Of a DNA stretch of 64,000 nt, positions 25,477 through 35,665 are shown piece after piece. Both the position numbers and the translations under genes were made by a program. The notes under the pieces are model-generated. The model was not told the origin of the DNA. It ran no database searches and worked only from the letters and a program-made list of their open reading frames with translations. The DNA is from Leisingera sp. M658 (GTDB lineage Bacteria > Pseudomonadota > Alphaproteobacteria > Rhodobacterales > Rhodobacteraceae): the NCBI RefSeq assembly GCF_025144145.1, contig NZ_CP083546.1:2930501-2994500 (forward strand). The letters run 5' to 3'. How positions within the stretch are numbered: position 1 is the stretch's first letter; the number at the start of each line of letters is the position of its first letter.

Positions 25477-27411
25477 ATGGGTTTTGTGTCTCAGCCGCTG
25501 CGGCAGTTCCGCCCGCCGCGGCCCGCCGGGGAGTATTCTCCGGCGCTGCCGCCGCCGGTAAATGGCCGCAGCATGATGAAGGCGCTGGTGCTACGCCAGC
25601 ACCAGAAGGCCGCCCTTGGGCGGGTGCTGGTGGCCGAGGGGCTGGCCAGTGAAGACCAGGTCCAGGACACGCTGGCCCGGCAATACCGGATGCAGCGCGC
25701 CGACCTCAGCGGCCAGGTCGTCAATCCCCGGCTGCTGGCCCGCAAACCCGCACAGTTCTGGCTCCGCCACTCTGCGCTTCCGTGGATGCAATTCGGCCAA
25801 ACCGTCACCGTTGCCATTGCCCACCCGGACCAGTTCGAGATGCTGCGCGGCGAACTGCAGGACAGTTTTGGCTGCATCACGCCGGTGCTTGCCTGCGAAG
25901 CGCAGATCACCGCTTTGTTGACCGCGCATTTCAGCCCCGCCCTGGTGCGCCAGGCCTGCTGCAGCGTGGCTTCGCGGCAAAGTTGCCGCAGCCTGCAGCC
26001 TGCAAGGGGCCGCGCATTGCTGACAGTCTGTGCCCTGCCCGCGCTTTACCTTGGCTGGACCGCCCCCGCGGCGGTCTTCACCGCTCTCAGTCTGCTGGCG
26101 CTGCTGTCGGTGCTGCTGTTCACCATGCTGAAGCTTTGCGGGCTTGCAGCCTATTGGTCCGGCCGGACCCGCTGCCGGCCTCCGGCGCAGATGCCCCTGG
26201 CCTGTCAAACCGGCTTGGGCAACCGGCCCGTCATCTCAATCCTGGTGCCGCTTTACCAGGAGGCCGAGATCAGCCGTGCACTGCTTACCCGCATCCGTAA
26301 GCTCAGCTACCCGCCGGCCCTGACCGATGTGATCCTGGTGCTGGAGGAACATGACGCCGTCACTCGGGCAGCCCTTGCAGCCACCCGCCTGCCACCTTGG
26401 ATCCGGGTGGTTGAGGTTCCGGCCTTTGGCGGGCTGACCACCAAGCCGCGGGCGCTGAACTATGCATTGAACTTCTGCCGTGGCGACATCATCGGTGTCT
26501 GGGACGCCGAGGATGCGCCGCAGGCGGATCAGTTGGACCAGGTGGCACAAGCCTTTGCCCGCGCTGGCAGAAACACGGCCTGTTTTCAAGGTGTTCTTGA
26601 CTACTACAACCCCGCCACCAACTGGATTTCCCGCTGCTTCACGCTGGAATACGCCAGCTGGTTCCGCATCGTTCTGCACGGAATTTCCCGGCTTGGCCTG
26701 GTGGTGCCGCTGGGCGGCACGACAATGTTCATCCGCCGCAAGGTGCTGGAGGAGCTGGGCGGCTGGGATGCCCATAACGTCACCGAGGATGCGGATCTGG
26801 GTGTCCGGCTCTACCGCGCCGGCTACCGCACCGGAATGTTGCCCAGCACCACGTTTGAGGAAGCCAACTGCCGTCCCTGGCCCTGGGTCAAGCAGCGCTC
26901 GCGCTGGCTGAAAGGGTTCATGGTGACCTATCTGGTGCATATGCGCCAGCCGCTGCGGCTGCTGGGTGACCTTGGCTGGAAACGGTTCCTAGGGTTTCAG
27001 GCGTTCTTCCTGGGCACCATCGGGCAGTTCCTGTTTGCGCCGGTATTGTGGTCGTTCTGGCTGATAGCGCTTGGCCTGCCGCACCCCAGCGCCGGCACGG
27101 CTTCGCCGCTGCTGCTGTCGCTGGCGGCCGCGGCGCTGGTGTTTTTCGAGTTGCTGGGACTGGTCATCAGCGCCACCGCCGCCTTTGCCATGGGGCGGCC
27201 CTGGCTGGCGGCCTGGGCGCCTGCGATGATCCTCTACTATCCGATGGGCGCCATTGCTGTCACCAAAGCAGCGCATGAGCTGCTCGTCCGGCCGTTTTTC
27301 TGGGACAAGACGGCGCATGGCATCAAACCCGCATCCAAATGCCGCGGTGCCTGGCTTTGGGGCTGGCGGTTTATCCCCGCCCGCTGGCGTCCTGCTTCAG
27401 CCGGGTCATGA
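25477..27411 (+). CDS. Membrane GT2 glycosyltransferase with GspE-N/MshEN-like domain
   Basis: A 644-residue protein. Residues about 40-155 match the GspE N-terminal (MshEN-like) module: ALGRVLVAEGLASEDQVQ, then LARQYRMQ. Two hydrophobic helices at about 180-220 precede a GT2 catalytic domain with WDAED (342-346), NVTEDADLGVR and KQRSRWLKG. Several membrane helices follow at about 500-600. The layout is that of processive beta-glycan synthases. MshEN modules in other proteins bind cyclic di-GMP, but the expected leading Arg is not clear here. The 3' end overlaps the convergent GntR gene by 41 bases. Confidence 0.85.
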   Translation: MGFVSQPLRQFRPPRPAGEYSPALPPPVNGRSMMKALVLRQHQKAALGRVLVAEGLASEDQVQDTLARQYRMQRADLSGQVVNPRLLARKPAQFWLRHSALPWMQFGQTVTVAIAHPDQFEMLRGELQDSFGCITPVLACEAQITALLTAHFSPALVRQACCSVASRQSCRSLQPARGRALLTVCALPALYLGWTAPAAVFTALSLLALLSVLLFTMLKLCGLAAYWSGRTRCRPPAQMPLACQTGLGNRPVISILVPLYQEAEISRALLTRIRKLSYPPALTDVILVLEEHDAVTRAALAATRLPPWIRVVEVPAFGGLTTKPRALNYALNFCRGDIIGVWDAEDAPQADQLDQVAQAFARAGRNTACFQGVLDYYNPATNWISRCFTLEYASWFRIVLHGISRLGLVVPLGGTTMFIRRKVLEELGGWDAHNVTEDADLGVRLYRAGYRTGMLPSTTFEEANCRPWPWVKQRSRWLKGFMVTYLVHMRQPLRLLGDLGWKRFLGFQAFFLGTIGQFLFAPVLWSFWLIALGLPHPSAGTASPLLLSLAAAALVFFELLGLVISATAAFAMGRPWLAAWAPAMILYYPMGAIAVTKAAHELLVRPFFWDKTAHGIKPASKCRGAWLWGWRFIPARWRPASAGS

Positions 27412-28015
27412 AAGCAATCGAGATATGTTCCTTCAACGCCTCGCCCGCTGCTGCCTCGTCGCGGCGGCCGATTGCATCAACGATACCCTTGTGCTCGGAC
27501 TGGGCAATCTCGCTGCGGCCCTCGGCGGCCAGCGAGGTCGTCGCCATCAGCGCCATGGTCCGGTGCACCAGGTCCAGCTGCTGCACCAGATAGCGGTTGT
27601 GCGACGCCAAATGGATCTGTTCATGGAACCGGCGGTTAGCCTTGGACAGCGCCAATGGATCACTGATCAACTGGTCGTCGGCCTCGACCATTTCTTTCAG
27701 CACCTTGATCTCTTCTTCGGTGGCATGGCGCGCCGCCAGCTGCGCTGCCAGCCCTTCCAGCTCGCGCCGGACCACATACAGCTCGGCCATCTGGTTGTGG
27801 TCGAGCGAGGCAACAATCAGCGACCGCCCGTCACGCTCCAGCAGCGATTGCGTCTCCAGCCGCTGCAGCGCCTCGCGGATCGGAGTGCGCGAGACGCCAA
27901 AGCGTTCGGCAAGATCGCTCTCCACCAGCCGGTCGCCGGGCTTGTAAACGCCGACGTCGATCGCCTCGAGGATCAGCGCATAGGCATCTTTCTGGTTGCT
28001 GCGGCTCTGGCTCAT
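27371..28015 (-). CDS. GntR/FadR-type transcriptional regulator (FCD)
   Basis: A 214-residue regulator. The N-terminal winged helix reads DRLVESDLAERFGVSRTPIREALQRLE in outline, and the C-terminal helical FCD ligand domain has the metal-ligand-type segment NRRFHEQIHLASHN. The ATG at 28015 has AGGAAG five bases upstream and is preferred to 28072. It is divergent from the nucleotidase gene 142 bp away, and its own ligand and regulon are not visible from the sequence. Confidence 0.92.
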   Translation of the reverse strand: MSQSRSNQKDAYALILEAIDVGVYKPGDRLVESDLAERFGVSRTPIREALQRLETQSLLERDGRSLIVASLDHNQMAELYVVRRELEGLAAQLAARHATEEEIKVLKEMVEADDQLISDPLALSKANRRFHEQIHLASHNRYLVQQLDLVHRTMALMATTSLAAEGRSEIAQSEHKGIVDAIGRRDEAAAGEALKEHISIAFMTRLKQDASGRG

Positions 28016-28157
28016 GGGTCTTCCTGTCATTTCCGGTTTGCCAATCTCTACAGCGCAGCGGGCAGCAATCAAGCCTGATGGCGCTAAAGCGCTGAAAACC
28101 CGCAGTCAAAATGCGCTTTTGATTGCAATAGCGGCATCCGCCCCCTAATCCGGCACC

Positions 28158-28802
28158 ATGCCCAAGCAATCCTTTTCCCATGTCACCCAATGGGTGTTCG
28201 ATCTCGACAACACCCTGTATCCGCCGTCAGCACGGCTGTTTGACCAGATCGAGGTCAAGATGACGGCCTATGTGATGGCGGCCCTAGGCGTGGATAAGGC
28301 CAAGGCCGACCACCTGCGCAGCCATTACTGGCGCGAGCATGGCACCACATTGGCCGGGCTGATGCGCGAGCATGATCTGGATCCGGAACCCTATCTGGTG
28401 GCGGTGCATGACATCTCGATGGAACCTCTTGAAAAGGACGCTGGCCTGGCTGCGAACATCCGCAATCTGCCTGGTCAAAAGTTCGTCTACACCAATGGTA
28501 CCGCTCCATATGCCGAGCGGGTGCTGGCCGCGCGCGGGCTGTCGGGGCTGTTTGACGGCGTCTATGGCGTGGAACACGCGGATTACCACCCCAAGCCGGA
28601 ACGGCGCGCCTTTGACCGGGTCTTTGCCCGCGCCGGCGTAACCCCGGACCAGGCGGCAATGTTCGAGGATGACGCCCGCAACCTTGCCGCCCCGCACCAG
28701 ATGGGAATGCGCACGGTGCATGTGGCGCCGGAACCGGTCAGGGCTGCGCACATTCATCACCATTCGGAAGATTTGACGGGTTTTCTGGCTGCTCTAGCCT
28801 GA
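28158..28802 (+). CDS. HAD-family pyrimidine 5'-nucleotidase
   Basis: A 214-residue HAD phosphatase. Motif I is VFDLDNTLYPPS, motif II is FVYTNGT, and motif III/IV are KPERRAF and MFEDDARNL. The LYPPSARLFDQI start matches the SDT1/YjjG-like pyrimidine nucleotidase group, which removes phosphate from UMP/CMP or small phosphoesters. It is divergent from the GntR gene. Confidence 0.88.
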   Translation: MPKQSFSHVTQWVFDLDNTLYPPSARLFDQIEVKMTAYVMAALGVDKAKADHLRSHYWREHGTTLAGLMREHDLDPEPYLVAVHDISMEPLEKDAGLAANIRNLPGQKFVYTNGTAPYAERVLAARGLSGLFDGVYGVEHADYHPKPERRAFDRVFARAGVTPDQAAMFEDDARNLAAPHQMGMRTVHVAPEPVRAAHIHHHSEDLTGFLAALA

Positions 28803-28965
28803 GGTCCTGTCTCTGCAGGCGGCGCATTCCGAGGTCTTTTGCCGCCTCCAGGGATGTGTACAACTGCACACCGGCAAATCTTTGCAACTGCGGCAAAATA
28901 TACCTGTTTGCCGCATGTTTTCCTCCCTATATGCGCCCCGAAACCGAATGCTTGGAGCCCGACCG

Positions 28966-29214
28966 ATGAGCGCATATGCCCTTCCCAAACGCCTGACCCT
29001 GATGCAGCGCATGCTGTTTGCCGTGCCGCTGCTGGGACGGATGATCAAAGAGGTCGCTTACGGCCCGGATGAAAATCTCTATTACGCCATTGCAACGCTG
29101 GTCAGCCTTTGGGGCTGTTCGATCCTGCTGTTCGGCATTCCCGGTCTGTACATCCCGGCGGTCTGCATGGTGCCGGTGGTGTTCACACTGCTGATCTCCA
29201 TCACCCGCGGCTAA
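28966..29214 (+). CDS. Small two-helix membrane protein
   Basis: An 82-residue protein with hydrophobic segments at about 38-58 and 60-78 and a basic N-terminus. I recognise no family. A GGAG eight bases before the ATG at 28966 sets the start. It precedes the UbiH-like gene by 79 bp and could be in the same transcript. Confidence 0.7.
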   Translation: MSAYALPKRLTLMQRMLFAVPLLGRMIKEVAYGPDENLYYAIATLVSLWGCSILLFGIPGLYIPAVCMVPVVFTLLISITRG

Positions 29215-29293
29215 GCGCCCTATCTGCCGCTATCGGCTTGTCTTCCCCCGCTGTCCGGGCCTATTTCTGGCGGCAGAACGGAGGGCTGATACG

Positions 29294-30490
29294 ATGGCCG
29301 ATACCTGCGATATCCTGATTTCCGGCGGCGGCATTGCGGGTCTGACCGCGGCCGCCGCTTTTGCCTCCAGCGGTTTCAGCGTGATCTGCGCCGATCCCGC
29401 CCCGCCGGTGACCGAGCGCGACGCCGAAGGCTCCGACCTGCGCACCACAGCCTTTCTGCAGCCCGCCCAGGCGCTGCTGGAGCGCTGCGGGATCTGGGCG
29501 CGGCTGGCGGATCACGCCGCGCCGTTGCAGGTCATGCGCATCGTCGATGCCGGCGGTGCGCGGCCCGAACCGCGGGTGGTCAAGGATTTCAACGCCGCCG
29601 ATATCTCCGGCCAGCCATTTGGCTGGAACCTGCCCAATTGGCTGTTGCGGCGCGAGATGATAGCCCGGCTGGCAGAGCTGCCCAATGTCGATTTGCGCTT
29701 TGGCACCGGCACCACCGGCCTGTTTACCCGCACCGATGAGGCACGCGTCACCCTCAGCGATGGCAGCCAAGTGACCGCAAAAATGGTGGTGGCTTGCGAC
29801 GGCCGCAACTCGCCGATGCGCGAGGCGGCGGGCATTCCGGTCAAGACAACCCGCTACGGGCAAAAGGCGCTGGCCTTTGCCGTCACCCATGTGGTGCCGC
29901 ATGAAAATGTCTCAACCGAGATCCACCGCTCCGGCGGGCCGTTCACTCTGGTACCCCTGCCCGACTACCAGAGCCAGCCGTCCTCCGCGATTGTCTGGAT
30001 GGAGCGCGGCCCCAAGGCGCAGGACCTCTTAAACCTGGAGCCAGCCGCCTTTGAGGCCGCCATGACGGAACGCAGCTGCGGTTTGTTCGGCGATCTGAAA
30101 CTGGCCTCGCGCCGCACCATCTGGCCGATCATCAGCCAGTCGGCAGAGCGGCTGAATGGCGAACGGCTGGCACTGATGGCCGAAGCCGCCCATGTGGTGC
30201 CGCCGATCGGCGCGCAAGGCCTTAACATGTCCCTGGGCGATCTGCGCAGCCTGCTGGAGCTGGCCGAGGCCCGCCCCGAAGGTCTGGGGGATGCGCAAAT
30301 GCTGGCGACCTACCACAAGGCCCGTCACAACGAGATCATGCTGCGCGTGAAAGGCATCGACCTTTTGAACCGCACCTCGATGCTGGCGCCGCGCCCCCTG
30401 CGCGACCTGCGCGCCTTCGGCCTCAACGCGCTTTATTCGCTGGCCCCGGTGCGCCGGACGCTTATGCAGATGGGGCTTGGTGTGAAATAG
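29294..30490 (+). CDS. UbiH/UbiF-family FAD monooxygenase
   Basis: A 398-residue class A flavoprotein hydroxylase. Motifs are the N-terminal GGGIAGLTAAAA (FAD), VVACDGRNSPMRE (the DG motif) and ALMAEAAHVVPPIGAQGLNMSLGD (the GD motif). This is the pattern of the ubiquinone ring hydroxylases UbiH, UbiF and UbiL. The position-specific role cannot be told from the sequence. GGAGG precedes the ATG. It is followed two bases later by the M50-like gene, so the two are likely coupled. Confidence 0.9.
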   Translation: MADTCDILISGGGIAGLTAAAAFASSGFSVICADPAPPVTERDAEGSDLRTTAFLQPAQALLERCGIWARLADHAAPLQVMRIVDAGGARPEPRVVKDFNAADISGQPFGWNLPNWLLRREMIARLAELPNVDLRFGTGTTGLFTRTDEARVTLSDGSQVTAKMVVACDGRNSPMREAAGIPVKTTRYGQKALAFAVTHVVPHENVSTEIHRSGGPFTLVPLPDYQSQPSSAIVWMERGPKAQDLLNLEPAAFEAAMTERSCGLFGDLKLASRRTIWPIISQSAERLNGERLALMAEAAHVVPPIGAQGLNMSLGDLRSLLELAEARPEGLGDAQMLATYHKARHNEIMLRVKGIDLLNRTSMLAPRPLRDLRAFGLNALYSLAPVRRTLMQMGLGVK

Positions 30491-30491
30491 C

Positions 30492-31196
30492 ATGCGGGCT
30501 GCCGGACGCTTTCTGAAAGGCCACTGGCAGCTCCTCTGCCTGACGCTGGCCATCGCCGCGCTCTGGCAGACCCCGGCACTGCTACCCTTGCGCATCCTCA
30601 CTGTATTTCTGCATGAATTCTCCCATGCTGCCATGACCTTGCTGACCGGCGGCGATGTAGTCAGCCTGTCCATCGACCCTTACGAGGGCGGCAGGGTGGT
30701 TTCACGCGGCGGCAGCCGGTTCCTGACGCTTACCGCAGGCTATACCGGCTCGCTGCTGATCGGCTCTGCCCTGTTCGTGATTGCCCTGCGCACGGATTGG
30801 GACCGCAAGGTGCTGGCGCTGTTCGGAACCGTTACCCTTGTGATCGCAGTTTTTTATGTCCGCGATCTCTTTGCCCTCACGTTTTCCTTTGCAACGGGCG
30901 CACTGATGCTGGCGGCATCCCGGTATCTAAGCCTGAATATCAATGACATGATCCTGCGGGTGATCGGGGTCAGCAGCATGATCTACGCGCCGCTCGACAT
31001 CTGGGACGACACGATTGCGCGCTCCTACCTGCGCTCCGACGCGCGGATGATGGCCGAGGAGTTCGGCGGCGCAACCATGCTGTGGGGAGGAATTTGGCTG
31101 GCCATCAGCCTTGGGGTGATCTGGCTCACCCTGCGCCGCGGGCTGGGCCGCACAAGCAATATTCCCTTGCGCAGCCCAGTCCGGATTTTGCGCTAA
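30492..31196 (+). CDS. M50-like membrane metallopeptidase
   Basis: A 234-residue protein with about five to six membrane helices. The zinc motif H41-E-x-x-H45 in FLHEFSHAAM lies in a helix, as in intramembrane site-2 proteases of the M50B type. The second metal-binding Asp is not obvious in the later helices, possibly in NDMILRVIG or LDIWDD. It starts two bases after the UbiH-like stop. Its stop shares CTAA with the convergent aminotransferase gene. Confidence 0.78.
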   Translation: MRAAGRFLKGHWQLLCLTLAIAALWQTPALLPLRILTVFLHEFSHAAMTLLTGGDVVSLSIDPYEGGRVVSRGGSRFLTLTAGYTGSLLIGSALFVIALRTDWDRKVLALFGTVTLVIAVFYVRDLFALTFSFATGALMLAASRYLSLNINDMILRVIGVSSMIYAPLDIWDDTIARSYLRSDARMMAEEFGGATMLWGGIWLAISLGVIWLTLRRGLGRTSNIPLRSPVRILR

Positions 31197-32317
31197 AGCA
31201 CCTGATCCACGACCGCTTTCAGACGCGCGATGGTGGCATCCACATCATAGAGCTTATCCAGGCCGAACAGACCCAGCCGGAAGGTGCGGAAATCCGCAGG
31301 CTCATCGCACTGCAGCGGCACGCCCGCGGCGATCTGGGTGCCCAGCGCCAGGAACTTCTTACCGTTCTGCACATCCGGGTCGCTGGTGTAGCTCACCACC
31401 ACACCCGGCGCGCCAAAACCGTCCGCGGCAACCGAGGTGATGCCCTTGTCCTTCAGCATCGCCCGCACGCCGTCGCCCAGCGCCCATTGCGCATCGCGCA
31501 AGCGGCCAAACCCGTATTCCTTGGTTTCGAGCATGGTATCGCGGAACGCCTTCAGCGCGTCTGTCGGCATGGTGGCATGATAGGCGTGGCCGCCGTCCTC
31601 ATAGGCCTTCATGATGGTGCGCCACTGTTTCAGGTTGATGGCAAAGCTGTCCGAGGCGGTCTCTTCCAGCCGCGCCAGCGCACGGTCCGAGAACATCACC
31701 AGGCCGGCAGAGGGCGACGCGCTCCAGCCCTTCTGCGGCGCGGAGATCAGCACGTCGACACCGGTTGCCTTCATGTCCACCCAGGCGCAGCCCGAGGCAA
31801 TGCAGTCCAGCACCACCAGCGCGCCAACCTCATGGGCAGCCGCGGCCATGGCGGTCACATAGTCATCGGGCAGGATCACACCGGCGGCGGTTTCCACATG
31901 CGGGGCAAAGACGATATCCGGCTTCTGCTCATGAATCGCTGCCACCACATCACCAATCGGTGCAGGCTCAAAGGGCGAGGCACTCTCATTGCCGGTGCGG
32001 CGCGCCTTCATCACGGTCGAGGACGCGGTGAAACCGCCGGTCTCGAAAATCTGGCTCCAGCGGTAGGAGAACCAGCCGTTGCGCACCACCAGCGCGTTTG
32101 CACCTCGGGCAAACTGGCGCGCCACGGCTTCCATCGCATAAGTCCCGCCACCCGGCACCAGAGCCACGGCTTCGGCGTTATAGACCTCTTTCAGCATCCC
32201 GTTGATGTCCAGCATCACCTGCTGGAAGGTCTTGGACATATGATTGAGCGAGCGGTCGGTGAAAACCACTGAGAATTCATCCAGACCCTGCGGGTCCACG
32301 GTATCGAGCAGTGCCAT
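31193..32317 (-). CDS. Class V aminotransferase (PLP)
   Basis: A 374-residue fold-type I PLP enzyme. The cofactor lysine is in VLISAPQKGWSASPSAG and the ring-stacking region is VLDCIASGC. Related enzymes are serine-, alanine- or aspartate-glyoxylate aminotransferases and 2-aminoethylphosphonate transaminases, so an amino transfer to glyoxylate or pyruvate is likely but not proved. GGGAGG six bases upstream supports the ATG at 32317 over 32374. Confidence 0.9.
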   Translation of the reverse strand: MALLDTVDPQGLDEFSVVFTDRSLNHMSKTFQQVMLDINGMLKEVYNAEAVALVPGGGTYAMEAVARQFARGANALVVRNGWFSYRWSQIFETGGFTASSTVMKARRTGNESASPFEPAPIGDVVAAIHEQKPDIVFAPHVETAAGVILPDDYVTAMAAAAHEVGALVVLDCIASGCAWVDMKATGVDVLISAPQKGWSASPSAGLVMFSDRALARLEETASDSFAINLKQWRTIMKAYEDGGHAYHATMPTDALKAFRDTMLETKEYGFGRLRDAQWALGDGVRAMLKDKGITSVAADGFGAPGVVVSYTSDPDVQNGKKFLALGTQIAAGVPLQCDEPADFRTFRLGLFGLDKLYDVDATIARLKAVVDQVL

Positions 32318-32506
32318 CTGGGCCTCCCTAGTATTCCTAATGAAACGGCTAGCCGGTACCGATGGATTTGGCAAAGCCTACCTTGGCATACAGCGCGGGC
32401 CGTTCTCCGGAGGGGGATACTGACGGCAGCTTAGCAAAAAGACAGCTCAGTCACGACAGAAACCACCCGGATTTGCGCCAAGCCGGTTTCCCATTGGAAA
32501 CAAGTG

Positions 32507-32965
32507 TCAGCCCAGCGGCCCCGGCCTGCGCTCCTCGCTCAGCAGCACGTTGGCCTCGACATTGCCCACCCCCGGCAGGGTCATCACCCGGCGGCGCAGC
32601 ACGCGTTCGAAATCCGAGATGTCCCGCGCTGTCACCCGCAAGCGGTAGTCATACATGCCCAGCACATGCTCCACCGTCTGTACTTCTGGAATGGCGGAAA
32701 CTGCGCGTTCGAAATCCTCCAGGCTGACCCTTCCCTTGGTGGCCAGTTTCACACCAAGGAAAACGGTAACGCCAAATCCCAGCTTCTCCTTGTCGAGATC
32801 CAGCCTGCGGCCCGCGATGATCCCCGCCTCCTGCAGCCGCTTGATCCGCCGCCAGCTGGCGGGCTGGCTGAGGCCCAGCTGCCGCCCCAGCGCCCCTGCT
32901 GACAGGGTCGCATCTTCTGACAGTGCCCGCAGCAGGGCAAAGTCAAGATCGTCCAGCGCATTCAT
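32507..32965 (-). CDS. Lrp/AsnC-family regulator (second of a pair)
   Basis: A 152-residue feast/famine regulator: HTH with LGRQLGLSQPASWRRIKRLQE at about residues 27-47, then the RAM effector domain (VEHVLGMYDYRLRVTARD). Its start overlaps the end of the preceding Lrp gene by four bases, so the two are translationally coupled and may form heteromers. No terminator separates them. Confidence 0.94.
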   Translation of the reverse strand: MNALDDLDFALLRALSEDATLSAGALGRQLGLSQPASWRRIKRLQEAGIIAGRRLDLDKEKLGFGVTVFLGVKLATKGRVSLEDFERAVSAIPEVQTVEHVLGMYDYRLRVTARDISDFERVLRRRVMTLPGVGNVEANVLLSEERRPGPLG

Positions 32966-33417
32966 ACCGGCAGCACCTCATCCGACTTGATCCGTGCCAC
33001 ATGCATCAGCGCCTCAATGTCCGTTATATGCGGCAGGTTCAAAATGGCGGCGCGGTAGATCTGCTGATAATGCGGCATGTCCCGCGCGATCACCGAAAGC
33101 CGCACGTCGACCTGGCCGAGGAATGTCTGGATCTCGATCACCTCGGCAATACCGCGGGCCGCCTCGATGAACTCGTCAAAGGCGCGCGGGTTGGTCTTGT
33201 CCAGCGTCACCCGCAGCGAGACTTCCACCTCATAGCCCAGGGCCCGCCAGTCGATTATCGCCCGCTGGCCCAGGATCACGCCGCCCTCGCGCAGCTTCTC
33301 CAGCCGCCGCGACAGGCGCGAGGCCGTCATACCCAGCCGTTCGGCCAGATCCGGAATCGGTTGCCCCGGCTCGCTTTGCAGATGGCGGAGAATGCGCCGG
33401 TCAAGATCATCAAGCAT
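32962..33417 (-). CDS. Lrp/AsnC-family regulator (first of a pair)
   Basis: A 151-residue regulator with HTH segment LAERLGMTASRLSRRLEKLRE and RAM domain (IQTFLGQVDVRLSVIARD). It is divergent from ilvC across a 132-bp region containing an inverted repeat. Control of ilvC in response to branched-chain amino acids is the obvious inference. It is only distantly similar to its partner. Confidence 0.94.
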   Translation of the reverse strand: MLDDLDRRILRHLQSEPGQPIPDLAERLGMTASRLSRRLEKLREGGVILGQRAIIDWRALGYEVEVSLRVTLDKTNPRAFDEFIEAARGIAEVIEIQTFLGQVDVRLSVIARDMPHYQQIYRAAILNLPHITDIEALMHVARIKSDEVLPV

Positions 33418-33477
33418 GAATTTGTCACTATCATGGAAAATAGAGAATAACTACGGCAAATAATCCGCCAAATTCAT
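33416..33477. promoter_or_regulatory. Inverted repeat in the ilvC / Lrp divergent promoter region
   Basis: ATGAATTTG and CAAATTCAT are exact 9-bp inverted arms, 44 bases apart, in an AT-rich stretch. The left arm overlaps the Lrp start codon. Widely spaced arms suit an octameric Lrp-type wrap. The repeat is seen; the binding is inferred. Confidence 0.5.
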
Positions 33478-33516
33478 ACGGAACGGCAATCGCCTTCCCC
33501 GCTCACTTCCTTATGA

Positions 33517-34572
<1,056 letters not shown>

Positions 34573-34608
34573 GGCGCCCGCGGACATTTCCGCTGACCTT
34601 ACCTCTGC

Positions 34609-34639
34609 AGGGCGCTCCATTTTGGGGCGCCCTTTTTTT
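34609..34639 (+). terminator. Intrinsic terminator after ilvC
   Basis: AGGGCGCTCC pairs with GGGGCGCCCT (one G-T pair) and is followed by seven T. Confidence 0.9.
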
Positions 34640-34663
34640 GCTCCGAGACATTGAGACATTTTT

Positions 34664-35572
34664 ATGCCAGACTCCCCCGGCGCCGCCAATTGGGCCAAAC
34701 TTCTGTTCCTCGGAGTGATCTGGGGTGCGTCCTTCATGGCGGTGTCGCTGGCTCTCAGAGGCTTTCCGCCAATGACCATCGCCGCGCTGCGGATCTCGAT
34801 CGGCGCGCTTTGCCTGCTGGCAGTGATTTCTGCTATGGGGATCGGATTGCCCTCCCTGCGCAACCGCGAGGGCCGGATCATCTGGGCCTGTGCCATCGGC
34901 ATGGGGTTCTTCACCAACGCCCTGCCGTTCACCCTGCTCAGCTGGGGGCAGACTTATGTGGCCAGCGGCTTTGCCGGGGTCTGCATGGCCGTCGTACCGC
35001 TGTTTGTGCTGCCGCTGGCGCATGTGCTGGTGCCGGGCGAGCATATGACCCTGCGCCGCACCATCAGCTTCCTGATTGGCTTTGCCGGTGTGGTGGTGCT
35101 GATCGGGCTCGACGCCTTCCGCTCCGCCGGCAGCGATTTTGAATCGCTTGCGCGCCTCGCCTGTCTTGGCGCCTCTCTGTGTTATGCCATCGGTTCGATT
35201 ATCACCCGGCTCTGCCCGCAGGTGAACATGCTGTCGCTCTCTGCTGCGGCCCTCCTGTGCGGTGCCGTCATGATGACCCCGGCCGCGCTCTGGGCCGAAG
35301 GCGTGCCGGACCTGCCCGCCGCGCTGCCACTGGGCGCCGTCATCTACCTCGGCCTTCTGCCCACCGCGCTGGCGCAGGTGCTGCTGGTCCAGGTCGCCCG
35401 CAGTGCAGGTCCTGCATTCCTGTCGACCGTGAACTATCAGGTGCCGGTCTGGTCGGTGATCTTTGGCGCCACCCTGCTGGGGGAGACACTGCCGCCGCAA
35501 TTGTTTGCAGCTTTGGCTTTGATCCTCGGCGGGCTGCTCCTCAGCCGCAACCGCCGCCCGCGCGCGGTCTAG
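34664..35572 (+). CDS. EamA/DMT-family permease (first copy)
   Basis: A 302-residue protein with ten hydrophobic helices in two EamA repeats. The first repeat has WGASFMAVSLAL and the second FLSTVNYQVPVWSV. It starts just after the ilvC terminator. DMT proteins export metabolites such as amino acids; the substrate here is unknown. The next gene is a paralogue with the same layout. Confidence 0.92.
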   Translation: MPDSPGAANWAKLLFLGVIWGASFMAVSLALRGFPPMTIAALRISIGALCLLAVISAMGIGLPSLRNREGRIIWACAIGMGFFTNALPFTLLSWGQTYVASGFAGVCMAVVPLFVLPLAHVLVPGEHMTLRRTISFLIGFAGVVVLIGLDAFRSAGSDFESLARLACLGASLCYAIGSIITRLCPQVNMLSLSAAALLCGAVMMTPAALWAEGVPDLPAALPLGAVIYLGLLPTALAQVLLVQVARSAGPAFLSTVNYQVPVWSVIFGATLLGETLPPQLFAALALILGGLLLSRNRRPRAV

Positions 35573-35665
35573 GGTTAAAAACACTTCGATAGATAACAAA
35601 GCAATTGCCATTGACCCCGTCCGCCCGGCGGAGTCTTTTCGCCCTGTAAACCGCAGGAGAACCCC

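Noticed and set aside
31082-32272. 396-residue plus-strand frame
   Set aside because: It is the antisense of the class V aminotransferase, whose PLP motif is clear.
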